The notes beneath the pieces are model-generated. The model was not told the DNA's origin. It ran no database searches and was given only the letters and a program-made list of their open reading frames with translations. Shown in pieces: positions 8,577 through 17,599 of a stretch of DNA of 64,000 nucleotides (position 1 is the first letter of the stretch; each line of letters opens with the position of its first letter). Source of the stretch: Betaproteobacteria bacterium (GTDB taxonomy: Bacteria > Pseudomonadota > Gammaproteobacteria > Burkholderiales > SG8-41). The position numbers were made by a program, and so were the translations under genes. Location of the stretch: positions 1 through 64,000 of the forward strand of contig JAOTVX010000013.1 of NCBI GenBank assembly GCA_029863175.1. The letters are read 5' to 3'.

Positions 8577-9335
8577 TTATTTGAACTTGGCGGCAAGGGC
8601 CTCCGCGCCGCGCGCAAGCATCCCAACGTCGGCACCGACAGCCACGAACAGGAAACCCATGTCGAAGCAGCGCTTGCCATCGGCCTCGCCCACCAGTATC
8701 CCCGGCGCCTTCCCGGCCTTGCGAATGCGCTTTGCGGCATCTTCCATCGCCTTCCACACGTCGGGATGCTGCCAGTTGCCGAGATGCCCCAGGTCGGCGG
8801 CCAGGTCGTTGGGACCGATGAATACGCCACCCACGCCCTCTACTGCGGCGATCGCTTCGAGGTTCTTCAACGACAGACGCGTCTCGACCTGCACCAAGAC
8901 GCATAATTCGTCATGCACACGCTTGAAGTAATCCTTGATACGGCCATAGCCACTCGCGCGCGTTGCGCCTGCCACACCCCGCACCCCCTGGGGTGGATAA
9001 CGCGTGTAGCGCACCGCGTTCTGCGCCTCTTCGACGGTCTGCACGTACGGCAGGAGGAGCGTTTGCGCGCCGATGTCGAGAAAACGCTTGATGAGCACCA
9101 TGTCGTTCCACGCGGGCCGCACGATCGGCGTCGCCGTGCCGACGGCCATCGCGTGCAACTGGGACTGCACCATGGGCAGCTCATTGGGCGAGTGCTCGGT
9201 GTCGAGGAGCACCCAGTCGAAGCCGGCGCCCGCGAGCACTTCTGCAACGATGTGGCTCGAGAAGCTCGACCAGATTCCGATCTGGGGCTTGCCTTCCTTC
9301 AGCGCGGCCTTGAATTTGTTGCGGGGTAGTTCCAC
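8577..9335 (-). CDS. HpcH/HpaI family aldolase
   Basis: A 252-residue class II pyruvate aldolase counted from a GTG at 9335, which has a GAAGGGA ribosome site; the longer frame upstream runs into a repeat. Family residues are in place: His48 in DTEHSP, Arg73 in VRPAWND, the loop PPQGVRG at 114-121, metal ligand Glu151 in QVET and Asp177 in [10 protein letters not shown]. The family splits 4-hydroxy-2-oxo acids or 2-keto-3-deoxy sugar acids into pyruvate and an aldehyde, using a divalent metal. The neighbouring arabonate-type dehydratase makes exactly such 2-keto-3-deoxy acids, so the two probably form one aldonic acid pathway. Confidence 0.9.
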   Translation of the reverse strand: MELPRNKFKAALKEGKPQIGIWSSFSSHIVAEVLAGAGFDWVLLDTEHSPNELPMVQSQLHAMAVGTATPIVRPAWNDMVLIKRFLDIGAQTLLLPYVQTVEEAQNAVRYTRYPPQGVRGVAGATRASGYGRIKDYFKRVHDELCVLVQVETRLSLKNLEAIAAVEGVGGVFIGPNDLAADLGHLGNWQHPDVWKAMEDAAKRIRKAGKAPGILVGEADGKRCFDMGFLFVAVGADVGMLARGAEALAAKFK

Positions 9336-9355
9336 GGTTATCCCTTCAAAGCTGA

Positions 9356-9446
9356 GACACGAAGGACACAAAGGACACGAAGGTTTTCTACATCAAAAAC
9401 GCTTCTTGTTAATATCTTCCTTTGTGTCCTTAGTGTCCTTTGTGTC
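9356..9446. repeat. Long inverted repeat made of GGACACGAA/GGACACAAA words
   Basis: The left arm at 9356-9383 has three GACACGAAG/GACACAAAG words. The right arm at 9416-9446 has the complementary TTTGTGTCC/TAGTGTCC words. It lies between the dehydratase stop and the aldolase start and could form one long hairpin. Confidence 0.75.
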
Positions 9447-9470
9447 TATTGTGGTTTAAGAATTGATTTT

Positions 9471-11204
9471 TCAGTGGTGCACTTCCGGCTCCGGCGTCGG
9501 CGCCCCGTGCTGAAGGATATCGAGGTCACAGCCCTTGTTCGCCTGCGTAATGTGCCGCGCGTAGAGCGCGCCGTAGCCGCGCGGAAAATGCGCCGGGCGC
9601 GGCTGCCACGCCTTACGCCGCCGCGCGAGCTCCTCATCGCTCACCTTGAGCTCGAGTTTCCGCGCCTCCACGTTGAGCTCGATCAGGTCCCCGTTGCGCA
9701 CCAGCGCGAGCGGACCGCCGACGAACGCTTCGGGCGCGACGTGCAACACGCAGGTGCCGTAGGACGTCCCGCTCATGCGCGCGTCCGAGATGCGCACCAT
9801 GTCGCGCACACCTTTCTTGAGGAGCTTTTTCGGGATGGGAAGCTGGCCCCATTCCGGCATGCCGGGTGCGCCGAGTGGGCCGGCGTTCTGCAGCACCAGG
9901 ACGGAATTCTCGTCAACCTTGAGCTGCTCGTCGTCAATGCGCGCCAGGAGATCCCGATAATCCTTGAACACGACCGCGGGCCCGGTATGCGCGAGGAGAT
10001 GCGGCTCCGCGGCGAGCGGCTTGATCACGGCGCCGTCGGGCGCAAGATTACCGCGCAGCACGGCCAGGCCGCCGTTCTGCGCGAGCGCCTTCTCGCGCGT
10101 GCGGATCACATCGGTGTTATAGATTTTCGCGCCGGCAATGTTTTCACCGAGCGTCCTGCCGTTGACCGTTTGGCAGTCGAGATTCAGGTCTTCGTTAAGG
10201 ATTGCGAGCAAAGCTCGCAATCCTCCGGCGTAGTAGAAATCCTCCATCAGGTAGGCGCCGGCCGGACGCAGGTTCGCCAGCACCGGGACATTGCGCGCGA
10301 GCTCGTCGAAGCGGTCGAGCCCGAGCTCGATGCCGGCGCGCCCGGCCATCGCGACGAGGTGGATGACGGCGTTGGTCGATCCGGACAGCGCATGCACGAC
10401 AGTTATTGCATTATAAAATGCCGCAGGTGTCAGGATCTCCGCAGGGCAGAGATCCTCCCACACCATCTCGACGATGCGCCGCCCGCTCGCCGTCGCCATG
10501 CGCGGGTGATTTGCGTCCGGGGCCGGGATGGACGCCGCGCCCGGCAACGTGAGGCCGAGCGCCTCGGCAGCCGAGGTCATCGTCGAGGCCGTGCCCATCG
10601 TCATGCAATGCCCATGGGACCGGGCGATGCCGTCCACGGCGTCGTTCCAGTCCTCGTCGCTCAGCTTGCCAGCACGCCGCTCCGCCCAGTACTTCCAGCG
10701 GTCGGTGCCGGAGCCGAGCGGCTCGCCATGCCAGTTCCCGCGCAGCATCGGACCGGCGGGCATGTAGATGAACGGCAGCCCCATCGAGGTCGCGCCCATG
10801 ATGAGCGCGGGCGTCGTCTTGTCGCAGCCGCCCATCAGAACCGCGCCGTCCACGGGGTACGAGCGCAAAAGTTCCTCCGTTTCCATCGCGAGGAAATTCC
10901 GGTACAGCATCGTGCTCGGCTTCTGGAACGGTTCGGCCAGCGCGATTGCCGGCATCTCGATCGGAAAGCCGCCCGCCTGCCATACACCGCGCTTCACCTC
11001 TTCGGCGCGCGTACGGAAATGCGAGTGGCAGGGATTGATGTCGCTCCAGGTGTTGATGATCCCGATGACGGGCTTCCCGAGGAAGTCCTCGCGAGCGTAT
11101 CCCATCTGCAGCGTGCGTGAGTGGTGGCCCGTCGCACGCAAGTCGTTACCGCCATACCAGCGGTAACTGCGCAAGTCTTCCGGACGGCGTCGGGCGCGCG
11201 CCAA
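9471..11204 (-). CDS. IlvD/Edd family dehydratase, L-arabonate/xylonate type
   Basis: A 577-residue dehydratase of the IlvD/Edd family. Cys59, Cys127 (in GGCDKTTPA) and Cys200 (in SHGHC) match the cluster ligands of the sugar-acid branch, and SDARMSGTS lies near residue 483. The length and the C-terminal RRKAWQP region fit aldonic acid dehydratases better than IlvD of valine synthesis. It would turn an aldonate such as L-arabonate into a 2-keto-3-deoxy acid. The start is a TTG with GGGGGAAA just upstream; no ATG is available nearby. The HpcH-type aldolase gene follows on the same strand after 135 bases of inverted repeat. Confidence 0.88.
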   Translation of the reverse strand: MARARRRPEDLRSYRWYGGNDLRATGHHSRTLQMGYAREDFLGKPVIGIINTWSDINPCHSHFRTRAEEVKRGVWQAGGFPIEMPAIALAEPFQKPSTMLYRNFLAMETEELLRSYPVDGAVLMGGCDKTTPALIMGATSMGLPFIYMPAGPMLRGNWHGEPLGSGTDRWKYWAERRAGKLSDEDWNDAVDGIARSHGHCMTMGTASTMTSAAEALGLTLPGAASIPAPDANHPRMATASGRRIVEMVWEDLCPAEILTPAAFYNAITVVHALSGSTNAVIHLVAMAGRAGIELGLDRFDELARNVPVLANLRPAGAYLMEDFYYAGGLRALLAILNEDLNLDCQTVNGRTLGENIAGAKIYNTDVIRTREKALAQNGGLAVLRGNLAPDGAVIKPLAAEPHLLAHTGPAVVFKDYRDLLARIDDEQLKVDENSVLVLQNAGPLGAPGMPEWGQLPIPKKLLKKGVRDMVRISDARMSGTSYGTCVLHVAPEAFVGGPLALVRNGDLIELNVEARKLELKVSDEELARRRKAWQPRPAHFPRGYGALYARHITQANKGCDLDILQHGAPTPEPEVHH

Positions 11205-11370
11205 GGCGTTTCCCCCAATGCTGATTATTTGTTCGGCTGGTGCGAGCGCACCCGTTTCGCGACTATTCTAACCCACCGCACGCCGTCCAAACTGCCTTTG
11301 TTCGGCACGCGGATGCGGGGAACCGTTGGTGTAGAATCGTGACCCTACCCCGACCATCAGCGCTGCCATT

Positions 11371-12702
11371 ATGAATGCACCCACAGAGAAGCCATCCCTC
11401 GCGAAAAACGTAACCTCGCTGTCGCATCTCGACGTACCCGGCGCGGGCCAGGTCTACGTCGCCGGCAAGCACGCCTACGTCGGCCACATCACCAACAAGG
11501 AGGGTCTGGGCACGAGCATCCTCGACGTGTCCGACCCGAAGAAGCCAAAGCTTCTGGCGCAGGTCCCCGTCGGCGACCACACCTCCCACAGCCACAAGGC
11601 GCGGGTAATGGGCGACATCATGATTGTGAACGTCGAGCAGAACATGACGGTGATCGGGCGCAAGGCCGACGAGCTGCCCAAGCTGCGTGCCGCGTTGCAT
11701 GGCGAGCTCGGTCGCGATCCGACGCACGCCGAGCTCGCGGCCAGGCTGGGCGTGAAGGAATCGGACATCCCGGCAGTGGAAGCGGCCGAGAAGGCTCCTT
11801 ATGATCAGGGCGGATTCAAGATCTACGATATTTCCGACCGCGCGAAGCCGAAGCTCATCACGCATTACAAGACCCATGGGCGTGGCGTGCACCGCTTCGA
11901 TATGGACGCGAACTACGCTTATATCTCAACCGAGATGCCTGGCTACATCGGCAACATCCTCGTGGTCTACGACATCAGCAACCCCGCGAAGCCGGCGGAA
12001 GTCTCCCGTTGGTGGATGCCGGGACAACACATCGCCGGTGGCGAGAAGCCAACCTGGCCGGGCCGGCAGCATCGCCTGCACCACACGGTTCGCACCGGCG
12101 ACCGGCTGTTCGCCGGCTGCTGGCATGGTGGCGTGCGTGTGATTGACGTGTCCGATATTAAGAAGCCCCGCACTATCGGCGAGTACAACTACCACCCGCC
12201 CTTCCCCGAGCCCTCGCACACCTTCATGGGGCTGCCGAAGCCCGTCGCGGGGCGGAGCATCGCAATCGCCATCGACGAGGAAGAACATGCGGACAGCGCC
12301 GAGGAACTGGCGAAGCGCCGCGGGCGCCCCCACGGCTGCCTTTGGGTATTCGACATCGGCGATCTCAGGAACATCCAACCGCTCGCGATCTTCGAGGTGA
12401 GCGAGCTCGACTCGCCCTGGAGCCGCGCTGCGCCGGGACGCTTCGGCGCACACCAGTTCCAGGAGCACATGAAAGGCGGCGATACGCTCGTCTACTGCGC
12501 GTGGTTCGCGGGTGGGCTGCGCATCGTGGACATCGCCGATCCGACCGCGCCGCAGGAGGCGGGCTACTACATTCCGCAGCCCGCGCCCGGCAAGGTCGCG
12601 CCGCAGAGCAATGACGTCGATGTAGACGCGCGCGGGCTGGTCTACCTCGTGGATCGGTATGCGGGGTTCGACATTCTCGAATTCAATCGGTCGAAGGCGT
12701 GA
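11371..12702 (+). CDS. LVIVD repeat (beta-propeller) protein with a helical insert
   Basis: A 443-residue protein built of LVIVD-type repeats: ILDVSDPKKPKLL at 50-62, IYDISDRAKPKLI, VYDISNPAKPAEV, VIDVSDIKKPRTI and IVDIADPTAPQEA. No signal peptide is visible, so a cytoplasmic place is likely, although many relatives are exported. Residues 96-145 interrupt the propeller with a helical segment containing LGRDPTHAELAARLGV (113-128), which looks like region 3 of sigma-70 factors. The function of this family is unknown. The gene is a single transcription unit on the plus strand. TAGAAT at 11332-11337 may be its -10 box, but no -35 is evident, and the ribosome site is weak. Confidence 0.8.
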   Translation: MNAPTEKPSLAKNVTSLSHLDVPGAGQVYVAGKHAYVGHITNKEGLGTSILDVSDPKKPKLLAQVPVGDHTSHSHKARVMGDIMIVNVEQNMTVIGRKADELPKLRAALHGELGRDPTHAELAARLGVKESDIPAVEAAEKAPYDQGGFKIYDISDRAKPKLITHYKTHGRGVHRFDMDANYAYISTEMPGYIGNILVVYDISNPAKPAEVSRWWMPGQHIAGGEKPTWPGRQHRLHHTVRTGDRLFAGCWHGGVRVIDVSDIKKPRTIGEYNYHPPFPEPSHTFMGLPKPVAGRSIAIAIDEEEHADSAEELAKRRGRPHGCLWVFDIGDLRNIQPLAIFEVSELDSPWSRAAPGRFGAHQFQEHMKGGDTLVYCAWFAGGLRIVDIADPTAPQEAGYYIPQPAPGKVAPQSNDVDVDARGLVYLVDRYAGFDILEFNRSKA

Positions 12703-12736
12703 CTAGAATACGTCTAGAGTATCGAAAAACAATATT

Positions 12737-12900
12737 AGCCGCAGATAAACGCAGATAAACGCAGATAAACGCGGATCAGATTTGTGAATCGTGAGTCGTG
12801 AATAGTGAGCGGGCGAACTTCGTAGCGTGGTCCTTGTCGTTTTTTCCATTCACCATTTACCGATCACACTCACCGACTTTCAGCGGATCCATCGGCGGCT
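12737..12900. repeat. Nested palindromic repeat locus (CAGATAAACG words outside, GTGAATCGTGA words inside)
   Basis: Four copies of a CGCAGATAAA-type word lie at 12737-12778. Next comes a GTGAATCGTGAGTCGTGAA arm at 12784-12809. The inner complement (ATTCACCATTTACCGATCAC) is at 12848-12873 and the outer complement (CAGCGGATCCATCGGCGGCT) at 12881-12900. It fills the space between the convergent LVIVD and dehydrogenase genes. Confidence 0.75.
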
Positions 12901-12936
12901 GAAATCCATCTTTGAGACAGACTCAGAGGGCTTAGC

Positions 12937-13818
12937 TCACCGAGGCCTATCTTTACCCTCGTAGACTTCGATGACGCGGCTGGCGTCATCTTTACCCCAG
13001 CCGGCAGCCTCGGCGCGCTCGAACATCTTCCGCGCGGCGGGGACGATCTGAAGCTCGATCCCGTGCTCCCGGGCAATCTCGATGGCAAGGCCCATGTCCT
13101 TCACGAAGATTTCCACCGCGCCGCGCGGAGCGAAATCGCGGTTGAAGAGCCGCGGGCCCGTCTGGGCCAGCATCGATCCCTGCACCGAGCCCTTCGACAG
13201 GCACTTCATCATGACCTCGTGGGAGAGCCCCGCGCGCTCGCCTACCACCACCATCTCGGCAAGCAACGCGGTGCACGAGTTCACGAAGAGATTCGTTACG
13301 ACCTTCATGGTGGCGCCGGACCCGCTCGGGCCGGTGTTGGTAACGTCCACCGCCAGCGGGTCGAGGATTGGCCGTACCCGCTCGAAAACCTCCGGCTTGC
13401 CGCCGGCCATGATCGAGATGGTGCGGGTGTCGACACGGTTATGGGAGCCCGAGATCGGCGCATCGAGCATCTCAATTCCCCGGGCGGCGAGCTTCCCGGC
13501 AAGCTCCTTCTGCCACGCCGGATGCATGGTGCTCATTTCGACGTGGATGAGGCCTTTCTTCCCCGCCGCCGCGATGCCGTTCGGCCCGAGGGTGTTCTCC
13601 TCGATGTGATCGGCCTTGAGCAGGATGCTGAAGGTGATGTCGCTGCGCTGTGCGACTTCCTTCGCGGAAGCCAAAGGTGTGCCCCCTTCCTCCTTGAGCA
13701 TCCGCATCCGCTCTGGGTCGATGTCGTAGCCGCAGACCGCGTGCCCGTCCTTCATCATCTGGCGCGAAAGCGGCAGCCCCATCTTCCCCAGCCCGATCAT
13801 TCCCAGCTTTTCACCCAT
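12937..13818 (-). CDS. 3-hydroxyisobutyrate dehydrogenase family NAD(P) oxidoreductase
   Basis: A 293-residue beta-hydroxyacid dehydrogenase. The Rossmann motif GLGKMG is at 9-14, the substrate-binding DAPISGS at 119-125, and the catalytic Lys172 with Asn176 sits in GSGATMKVVTNLF. These enzymes oxidise 3-hydroxyisobutyrate, tartronate semialdehyde, D-glycerate or related acids. AAGGGGAACGG precedes the ATG. It is the last gene of a minus-strand series that includes an amidohydrolase, a D-2-hydroxyacid dehydrogenase and a tripartite carboxylate transporter, so it probably works on the imported acid. Confidence 0.9.
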   Translation of the reverse strand: MGEKLGMIGLGKMGLPLSRQMMKDGHAVCGYDIDPERMRMLKEEGGTPLASAKEVAQRSDITFSILLKADHIEENTLGPNGIAAAGKKGLIHVEMSTMHPAWQKELAGKLAARGIEMLDAPISGSHNRVDTRTISIMAGGKPEVFERVRPILDPLAVDVTNTGPSGSGATMKVVTNLFVNSCTALLAEMVVVGERAGLSHEVMMKCLSKGSVQGSMLAQTGPRLFNRDFAPRGAVEIFVKDMGLAIEIAREHGIELQIVPAARKMFERAEAAGWGKDDASRVIEVYEGKDRPR

Positions 13819-13886
13819 TCCGTTCCCCTTCTGTCGATTTGATTGACCGCCTGCCCCGGTAAGCCGGCATCTTCGCCGGCACGGGA

Positions 13887-14876
13887 TCAGTCTTCGCCCA
13901 ACAGGCCCCGCGCCGTCAGCTCGCAGATTCGCTCCCGGTCCCCCGCCGTCAGTCCCGGGATGGCGTCGATTGCCGCCAGCGGATCGGCGGGCCCCATGTC
14001 GAACGGATGATCGGTGCCGATCACAATGCGGTCCGCGCCTGCCATGTCAATCAAGTGCCGCGTCGCCTGCGGGTGATGGGTGAGCGAGTCAAAATAAAAA
14101 CGCCTGAAGTGTCCTTCCGGCGTAGCCTGGGTATGCGCTTTCGGCTCCGCCCGCACATTGTAGCCGTGCATGAAGCGCCCGATCTGGTACGGCATGAAAC
14201 CGCCGCCGTGCGCACACAGTATGCGTAGCGTCTTCAGGTCGTCGAGCGCGCCGCTGAACATGAGGTGCGCGATCATCAGTGTGGTGTCGAGTGGAAAGCC
14301 CACGAAATTGTGCAGGTAATAAGCGTCCATCCCGCCGTGCGCCAGGCACTGGTAGGGATGCGCGAAGACAAAACAACCCAGCTGCTCGATGGTCTTCAAC
14401 ACCTTGCGGAACTTCGGGTCGGCGAGCGGCACGCCCTCGATCGAGGTCGCGAGCTCGACCCCTTTGAACCGGTGCTCCTTCACCACGCGCTCCAACTCCG
14501 CGATCGCGGCATGCGGATCCTGCATCGGAAGATGCGCCATGCCGCGCAGCCGGTCGGGATATCGCTCCACCATCTGCGCGATCCCGTCGTTGGCGAGCTT
14601 CGCCGCCTCCAGCCCTGCGTCCGGCTTCAACCCGTAGAAGTAGATCGGCGGGCCGACCGAGACCACCGCGACATCGAGCCCGACCCGGTCCAGCCACGCC
14701 ACCTTGGCGTCGGCGTCGCAGAATTCCGGAAGCAGTTCGGCGACGCGTCCATGGTTGTCGAAATAGCGTTTGCCGCCTTTTTCCTCGATCCTTGTGGCGA
14801 ACTTTTCCGGTTCGCGTTTGATGGCCTGCACCACGTTCTCGGGAATGACATGGTTATGCAAATCGATGTTACTCAT
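13887..14876 (-). CDS. Amidohydrolase family 2, ACMSD-like decarboxylase/hydrolase
   Basis: A 329-residue metal-dependent amidohydrolase of the amidohydrolase 2 group. The first metal ligands are His7 and His9 in DLHNHV; FAHPYQ, CAHGGGFMPYQ and GTDHPFDMG give the later His and Asp ligands. The layout matches 2-amino-3-carboxymuconate-6-semialdehyde decarboxylase and related gamma-resorcylate or carboxyvanillate decarboxylases. The likely reaction is nonoxidative decarboxylation or hydrolysis of an aromatic or ring-cleavage acid. It lies between a dehydrogenase and a D-2-hydroxyacid dehydrogenase on the same strand; the substrate remains open. Confidence 0.85.
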   Translation of the reverse strand: MSNIDLHNHVIPENVVQAIKREPEKFATRIEEKGGKRYFDNHGRVAELLPEFCDADAKVAWLDRVGLDVAVVSVGPPIYFYGLKPDAGLEAAKLANDGIAQMVERYPDRLRGMAHLPMQDPHAAIAELERVVKEHRFKGVELATSIEGVPLADPKFRKVLKTIEQLGCFVFAHPYQCLAHGGMDAYYLHNFVGFPLDTTLMIAHLMFSGALDDLKTLRILCAHGGGFMPYQIGRFMHGYNVRAEPKAHTQATPEGHFRRFYFDSLTHHPQATRHLIDMAGADRIVIGTDHPFDMGPADPLAAIDAIPGLTAGDRERICELTARGLLGED

Positions 14877-14954
14877 AACTTGGAACTCTCACCTACGAGG
14901 GGCGCATCGGTCTTCGGCCAAATGACCTTTTACACAAGACTTCCTACACCCCAT

Positions 14955-15974
14955 TTAGCCGATACGCTCATCGTGGCGTGCTGCCTCTCCGTATACCTCG
15001 GGGTTAAGGACATCCAAGGGACGTTTACCGTCGAGGAACCGTTCAATGTTCTCGGCGGTGCGCATGGCCATTTCCTCGCGCGTCTCGCGTGCCGCCGTGC
15101 CGATGTGAGGGGTGAAGACGACGTTCGAGAGGCTCTTCAATCTGTCCGATGGACCGGGGAAATCCGCTTCGGGGATCTCGTTCTCGTAGACGTCCAACCC
15201 GGCTCCGCGGATGCGGCCTTCGGCCAGCGCCTGCTCGAGTGCGGCTTCATCGACCACGGGGCCCCGTGAGGTGTTGATCAGGATCGCGCTTGGCTTCATC
15301 ATCGCGATGAGCTCGGCGCTGATCATGCCCTTGGTGTCCTTGGTCAGCGCGGGCGTCAGGACGATAAAGTCTGACTCCCGGAAAAGGTCTACGAGCGAGC
15401 GGTACTCGGCGCCGAGGCTGGCCTCCTCGGGAGGCGAGAGCTGCGTGCGCTTGTTGTAGACGATCCGCATGCCGCAGGCCCGCGCCCTGATGGTCACGCC
15501 CGTCCCAATGGTTCCCATGCCGACGACGCCGAGCGTCTTGTCGAACATCCGCGTGCCAAGGAAGGCCATTGACTGGTTCTGCTGCCACTGACCGCCGCGC
15601 AGGAACCGATCGGCTTCCGGGATGCGCCACGCGGTTGCCATCAACAGCGCGAACGTGAACTCCGCCGTGGTCCTCGCGATCCGGCTGGGGAGTATCGCCA
15701 CTGGAATGCCCCGCCGGGTGGCGGCGTCCTTGTCCACGAACTTCGCCGAGGAGTGCATTGCCGCGATGAACTTGAGCTTTGTTGCGGTTTCGATCACTTT
15801 CTTGTCATAGGGAATTTCGCCGAGCGCGTAAAGGATGTCCTGGTCCCGTACCGCCTCGAGCATCTCGCCGTACGGCATCTGGCGGTCGGTGTGCGGGTAG
15901 ATCGTGAGTTCGCACCGCCGCTCGAGCCGCTCCGCCGCGGCCTCGGGGATAGGTTGGGGGATGAATAGCTTCAT
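14955..15974 (-). CDS. D-2-hydroxyacid dehydrogenase (phosphoglycerate dehydrogenase family)
   Basis: A 339-residue enzyme starting MKLFIPQPIP at 15974. The frame is open further upstream, but that part overlaps the tctA gene and has no family match. The NAD motif GMGTIG is at 152-157. The catalytic set is Arg237 in NTSRGPVVDE, the acidic residue in DVYENE near 264-266, and His290 in TPHIGTA. It reversibly reduces a 2-oxoacid, such as glyoxylate, hydroxypyruvate or a longer acid, to the D-2-hydroxyacid. It follows tctA closely, so it may act on the acid brought in by that transporter. Confidence 0.9.
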   Translation of the reverse strand: MKLFIPQPIPEAAAERLERRCELTIYPHTDRQMPYGEMLEAVRDQDILYALGEIPYDKKVIETATKLKFIAAMHSSAKFVDKDAATRRGIPVAILPSRIARTTAEFTFALLMATAWRIPEADRFLRGGQWQQNQSMAFLGTRMFDKTLGVVGMGTIGTGVTIRARACGMRIVYNKRTQLSPPEEASLGAEYRSLVDLFRESDFIVLTPALTKDTKGMISAELIAMMKPSAILINTSRGPVVDEAALEQALAEGRIRGAGLDVYENEIPEADFPGPSDRLKSLSNVVFTPHIGTAARETREEMAMRTAENIERFLDGKRPLDVLNPEVYGEAARHDERIG

Positions 15975-16048
15975 GAAGTTCTCATTTCTGGTCAGTTGGC
16001 AACAGTTCCCGCAATTGAAGGGGTACGGGCAGGGAATTACGGAAACCC

Positions 16049-17581
16049 TCAGGGCTTGTCCTTTGCCCGCCCCTTCTCCGCAAGCACCGCTGCGCGCATC
16101 ATCGAGGTGATGCTGTAGACCGCCGTCGCCAACGCCAGGAGCAGGACCACCACCGTGATGGGGCGCGACAGGACCGTCCACAGGTCCCCACCGGTGATCG
16201 TGAGCGCGCGGCTGAGATTCTCCTCGATGATGGGACCCATGATGAAGGCAAGGACGATGGGCACCACCGGGATGCTGATCCGCTCGAACCAATAGGCGAT
16301 AGCGGATAGCACCAGCACCATGATCACGTGCGTCGTGTAGTTCGCATAGGCGTAGCTGCCGACAACGATGAGCACGAGAACGAACGGCCCCAGGAGGCGC
16401 ATTGGCACCTTGGCGACGAGACTGAAAGGGCGCGTGCAAAGGAGACCAACGAATAGCATCATGACGTTGATTGCCAGCAGACCGACGAACACGGTCATCA
16501 CGAACGTGCCGTGGTCGCGGAAAAGCAGCGGACCCGGCACGACGCCCTTGCTGATCAGCACGCCGAGCAGGATTGCCGCGCCCCCCGAGCCCGGGATGCC
16601 GAGCGTCAGCGACGGCACGAGCGTGCCGGCGACGACGGCATTGTTGGAGCATTCAGGCGCCGCTATGCCCTCGGGAATGCCGGTGCCGAACGCCTCGGGC
16701 CGCTTCGACCACCGCCTCTCCTCGCTGTAGGCGAGCATGGCCGCAACCGACGCGCCGGCGCCGGGAATGATGCCGATCGCCGTGCCGATCAGGCTGCTGC
16801 GCAGGATCGTGGGGATGAGCGCCTTGGCTTCCTGCGGGGTAATCCGGTTCAGATCGCCGGCGTCCGACGCGGCGGCCTCTTCCCGGGTTTCGACGGTGCG
16901 ACGGTGCTCCACCAGGAGCCGGAAGGCCTCTGGGCCTGCAAGAAAAGCGATGATGATGATGACGAGCGGTATGCCGTCCATCAGGTAGCCCTGGTTGAAA
17001 TCGAAGCGCAGGCCGCCGAAGCCCGAGCTGCCGACGGTGGCGAGCAGCAGCCCGATGCCAGCGGCGAGAAATCCGCGCGCGGCGTCCTTGCCGAAGAAGC
17101 TCGCCACGATCGACAGTCCGAAGACGCCCACCGCGAACAGCTCTCCCGGCCCGAACATGAGGGCGACATGCCCGAGCGACGTGCCCGCGACAATGAAGAT
17201 CAGCGTGCTGATCATGCCGCCGATCACGCCGGTATAGAGCGAGATGCGCAACGCCTTGCGCGCGAGCCCCTTGCGGGCCATCGCGTAGCCGTCGAGCACG
17301 GTGATCGCCGACGCGCCCGTTCCCGGCGTGCGGATCAGGATCGCCGGGATTGAGCTGCCGTACTCAACCGCGGAATAGACGGCGAGAAAAAACAGCACCG
17401 CCTGGTCTACCGACATCGCGAAAGTCAGGGGAAAGAGCAACGCCAGGGCCTGCGAGCTGCCGAACCCCGGCATGGCGCCCAGAACGATGCCGATCGCAAC
17501 GCCCGCCAGCATGATGAGCAGCAAGGTTGGCGAGGCAAGCGCGCCGAATGCGCCCAGCAGGTGCCCGAGTAATGCCTCCAT
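16049..17581 (-). CDS. tctA: Tripartite tricarboxylate transporter, large permease TctA
   Basis: A 510-residue, very hydrophobic protein with about twelve membrane segments and the TctA signatures GAMPGFGSSQALALLFPLTF near the N-terminus and IPGAGASVAAMLAYSEERRW in the middle. It is the channel subunit of a secondary, binding-protein-dependent carboxylate importer in the inner membrane. The ATG lies 18 bases after the tctB stop. The substrate is set by the TctC receptor encoded upstream; it need not be a tricarboxylate. Confidence 0.95.
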   Translation of the reverse strand: MEALLGHLLGAFGALASPTLLLIMLAGVAIGIVLGAMPGFGSSQALALLFPLTFAMSVDQAVLFFLAVYSAVEYGSSIPAILIRTPGTGASAITVLDGYAMARKGLARKALRISLYTGVIGGMISTLIFIVAGTSLGHVALMFGPGELFAVGVFGLSIVASFFGKDAARGFLAAGIGLLLATVGSSGFGGLRFDFNQGYLMDGIPLVIIIIAFLAGPEAFRLLVEHRRTVETREEAAASDAGDLNRITPQEAKALIPTILRSSLIGTAIGIIPGAGASVAAMLAYSEERRWSKRPEAFGTGIPEGIAAPECSNNAVVAGTLVPSLTLGIPGSGGAAILLGVLISKGVVPGPLLFRDHGTFVMTVFVGLLAINVMMLFVGLLCTRPFSLVAKVPMRLLGPFVLVLIVVGSYAYANYTTHVIMVLVLSAIAYWFERISIPVVPIVLAFIMGPIIEENLSRALTITGGDLWTVLSRPITVVVLLLALATAVYSITSMMRAAVLAEKGRAKDKP

Positions 17582-17599
17582 GTCGGTCGAATCGCCCTG

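Noticed and set aside
9474..11120. A 548-codon open frame on the plus strand
   Set aside because: Antisense to the IlvD/Edd dehydratase; same GC-driven pattern and no domain signature.
14955..16652. A 565-residue version of the D-2-hydroxyacid dehydrogenase
   Set aside because: The extra 226 residues overlap the tctA gene and are Arg/His-rich with no motif; the family start MKLFIPQP at 15974 fits.
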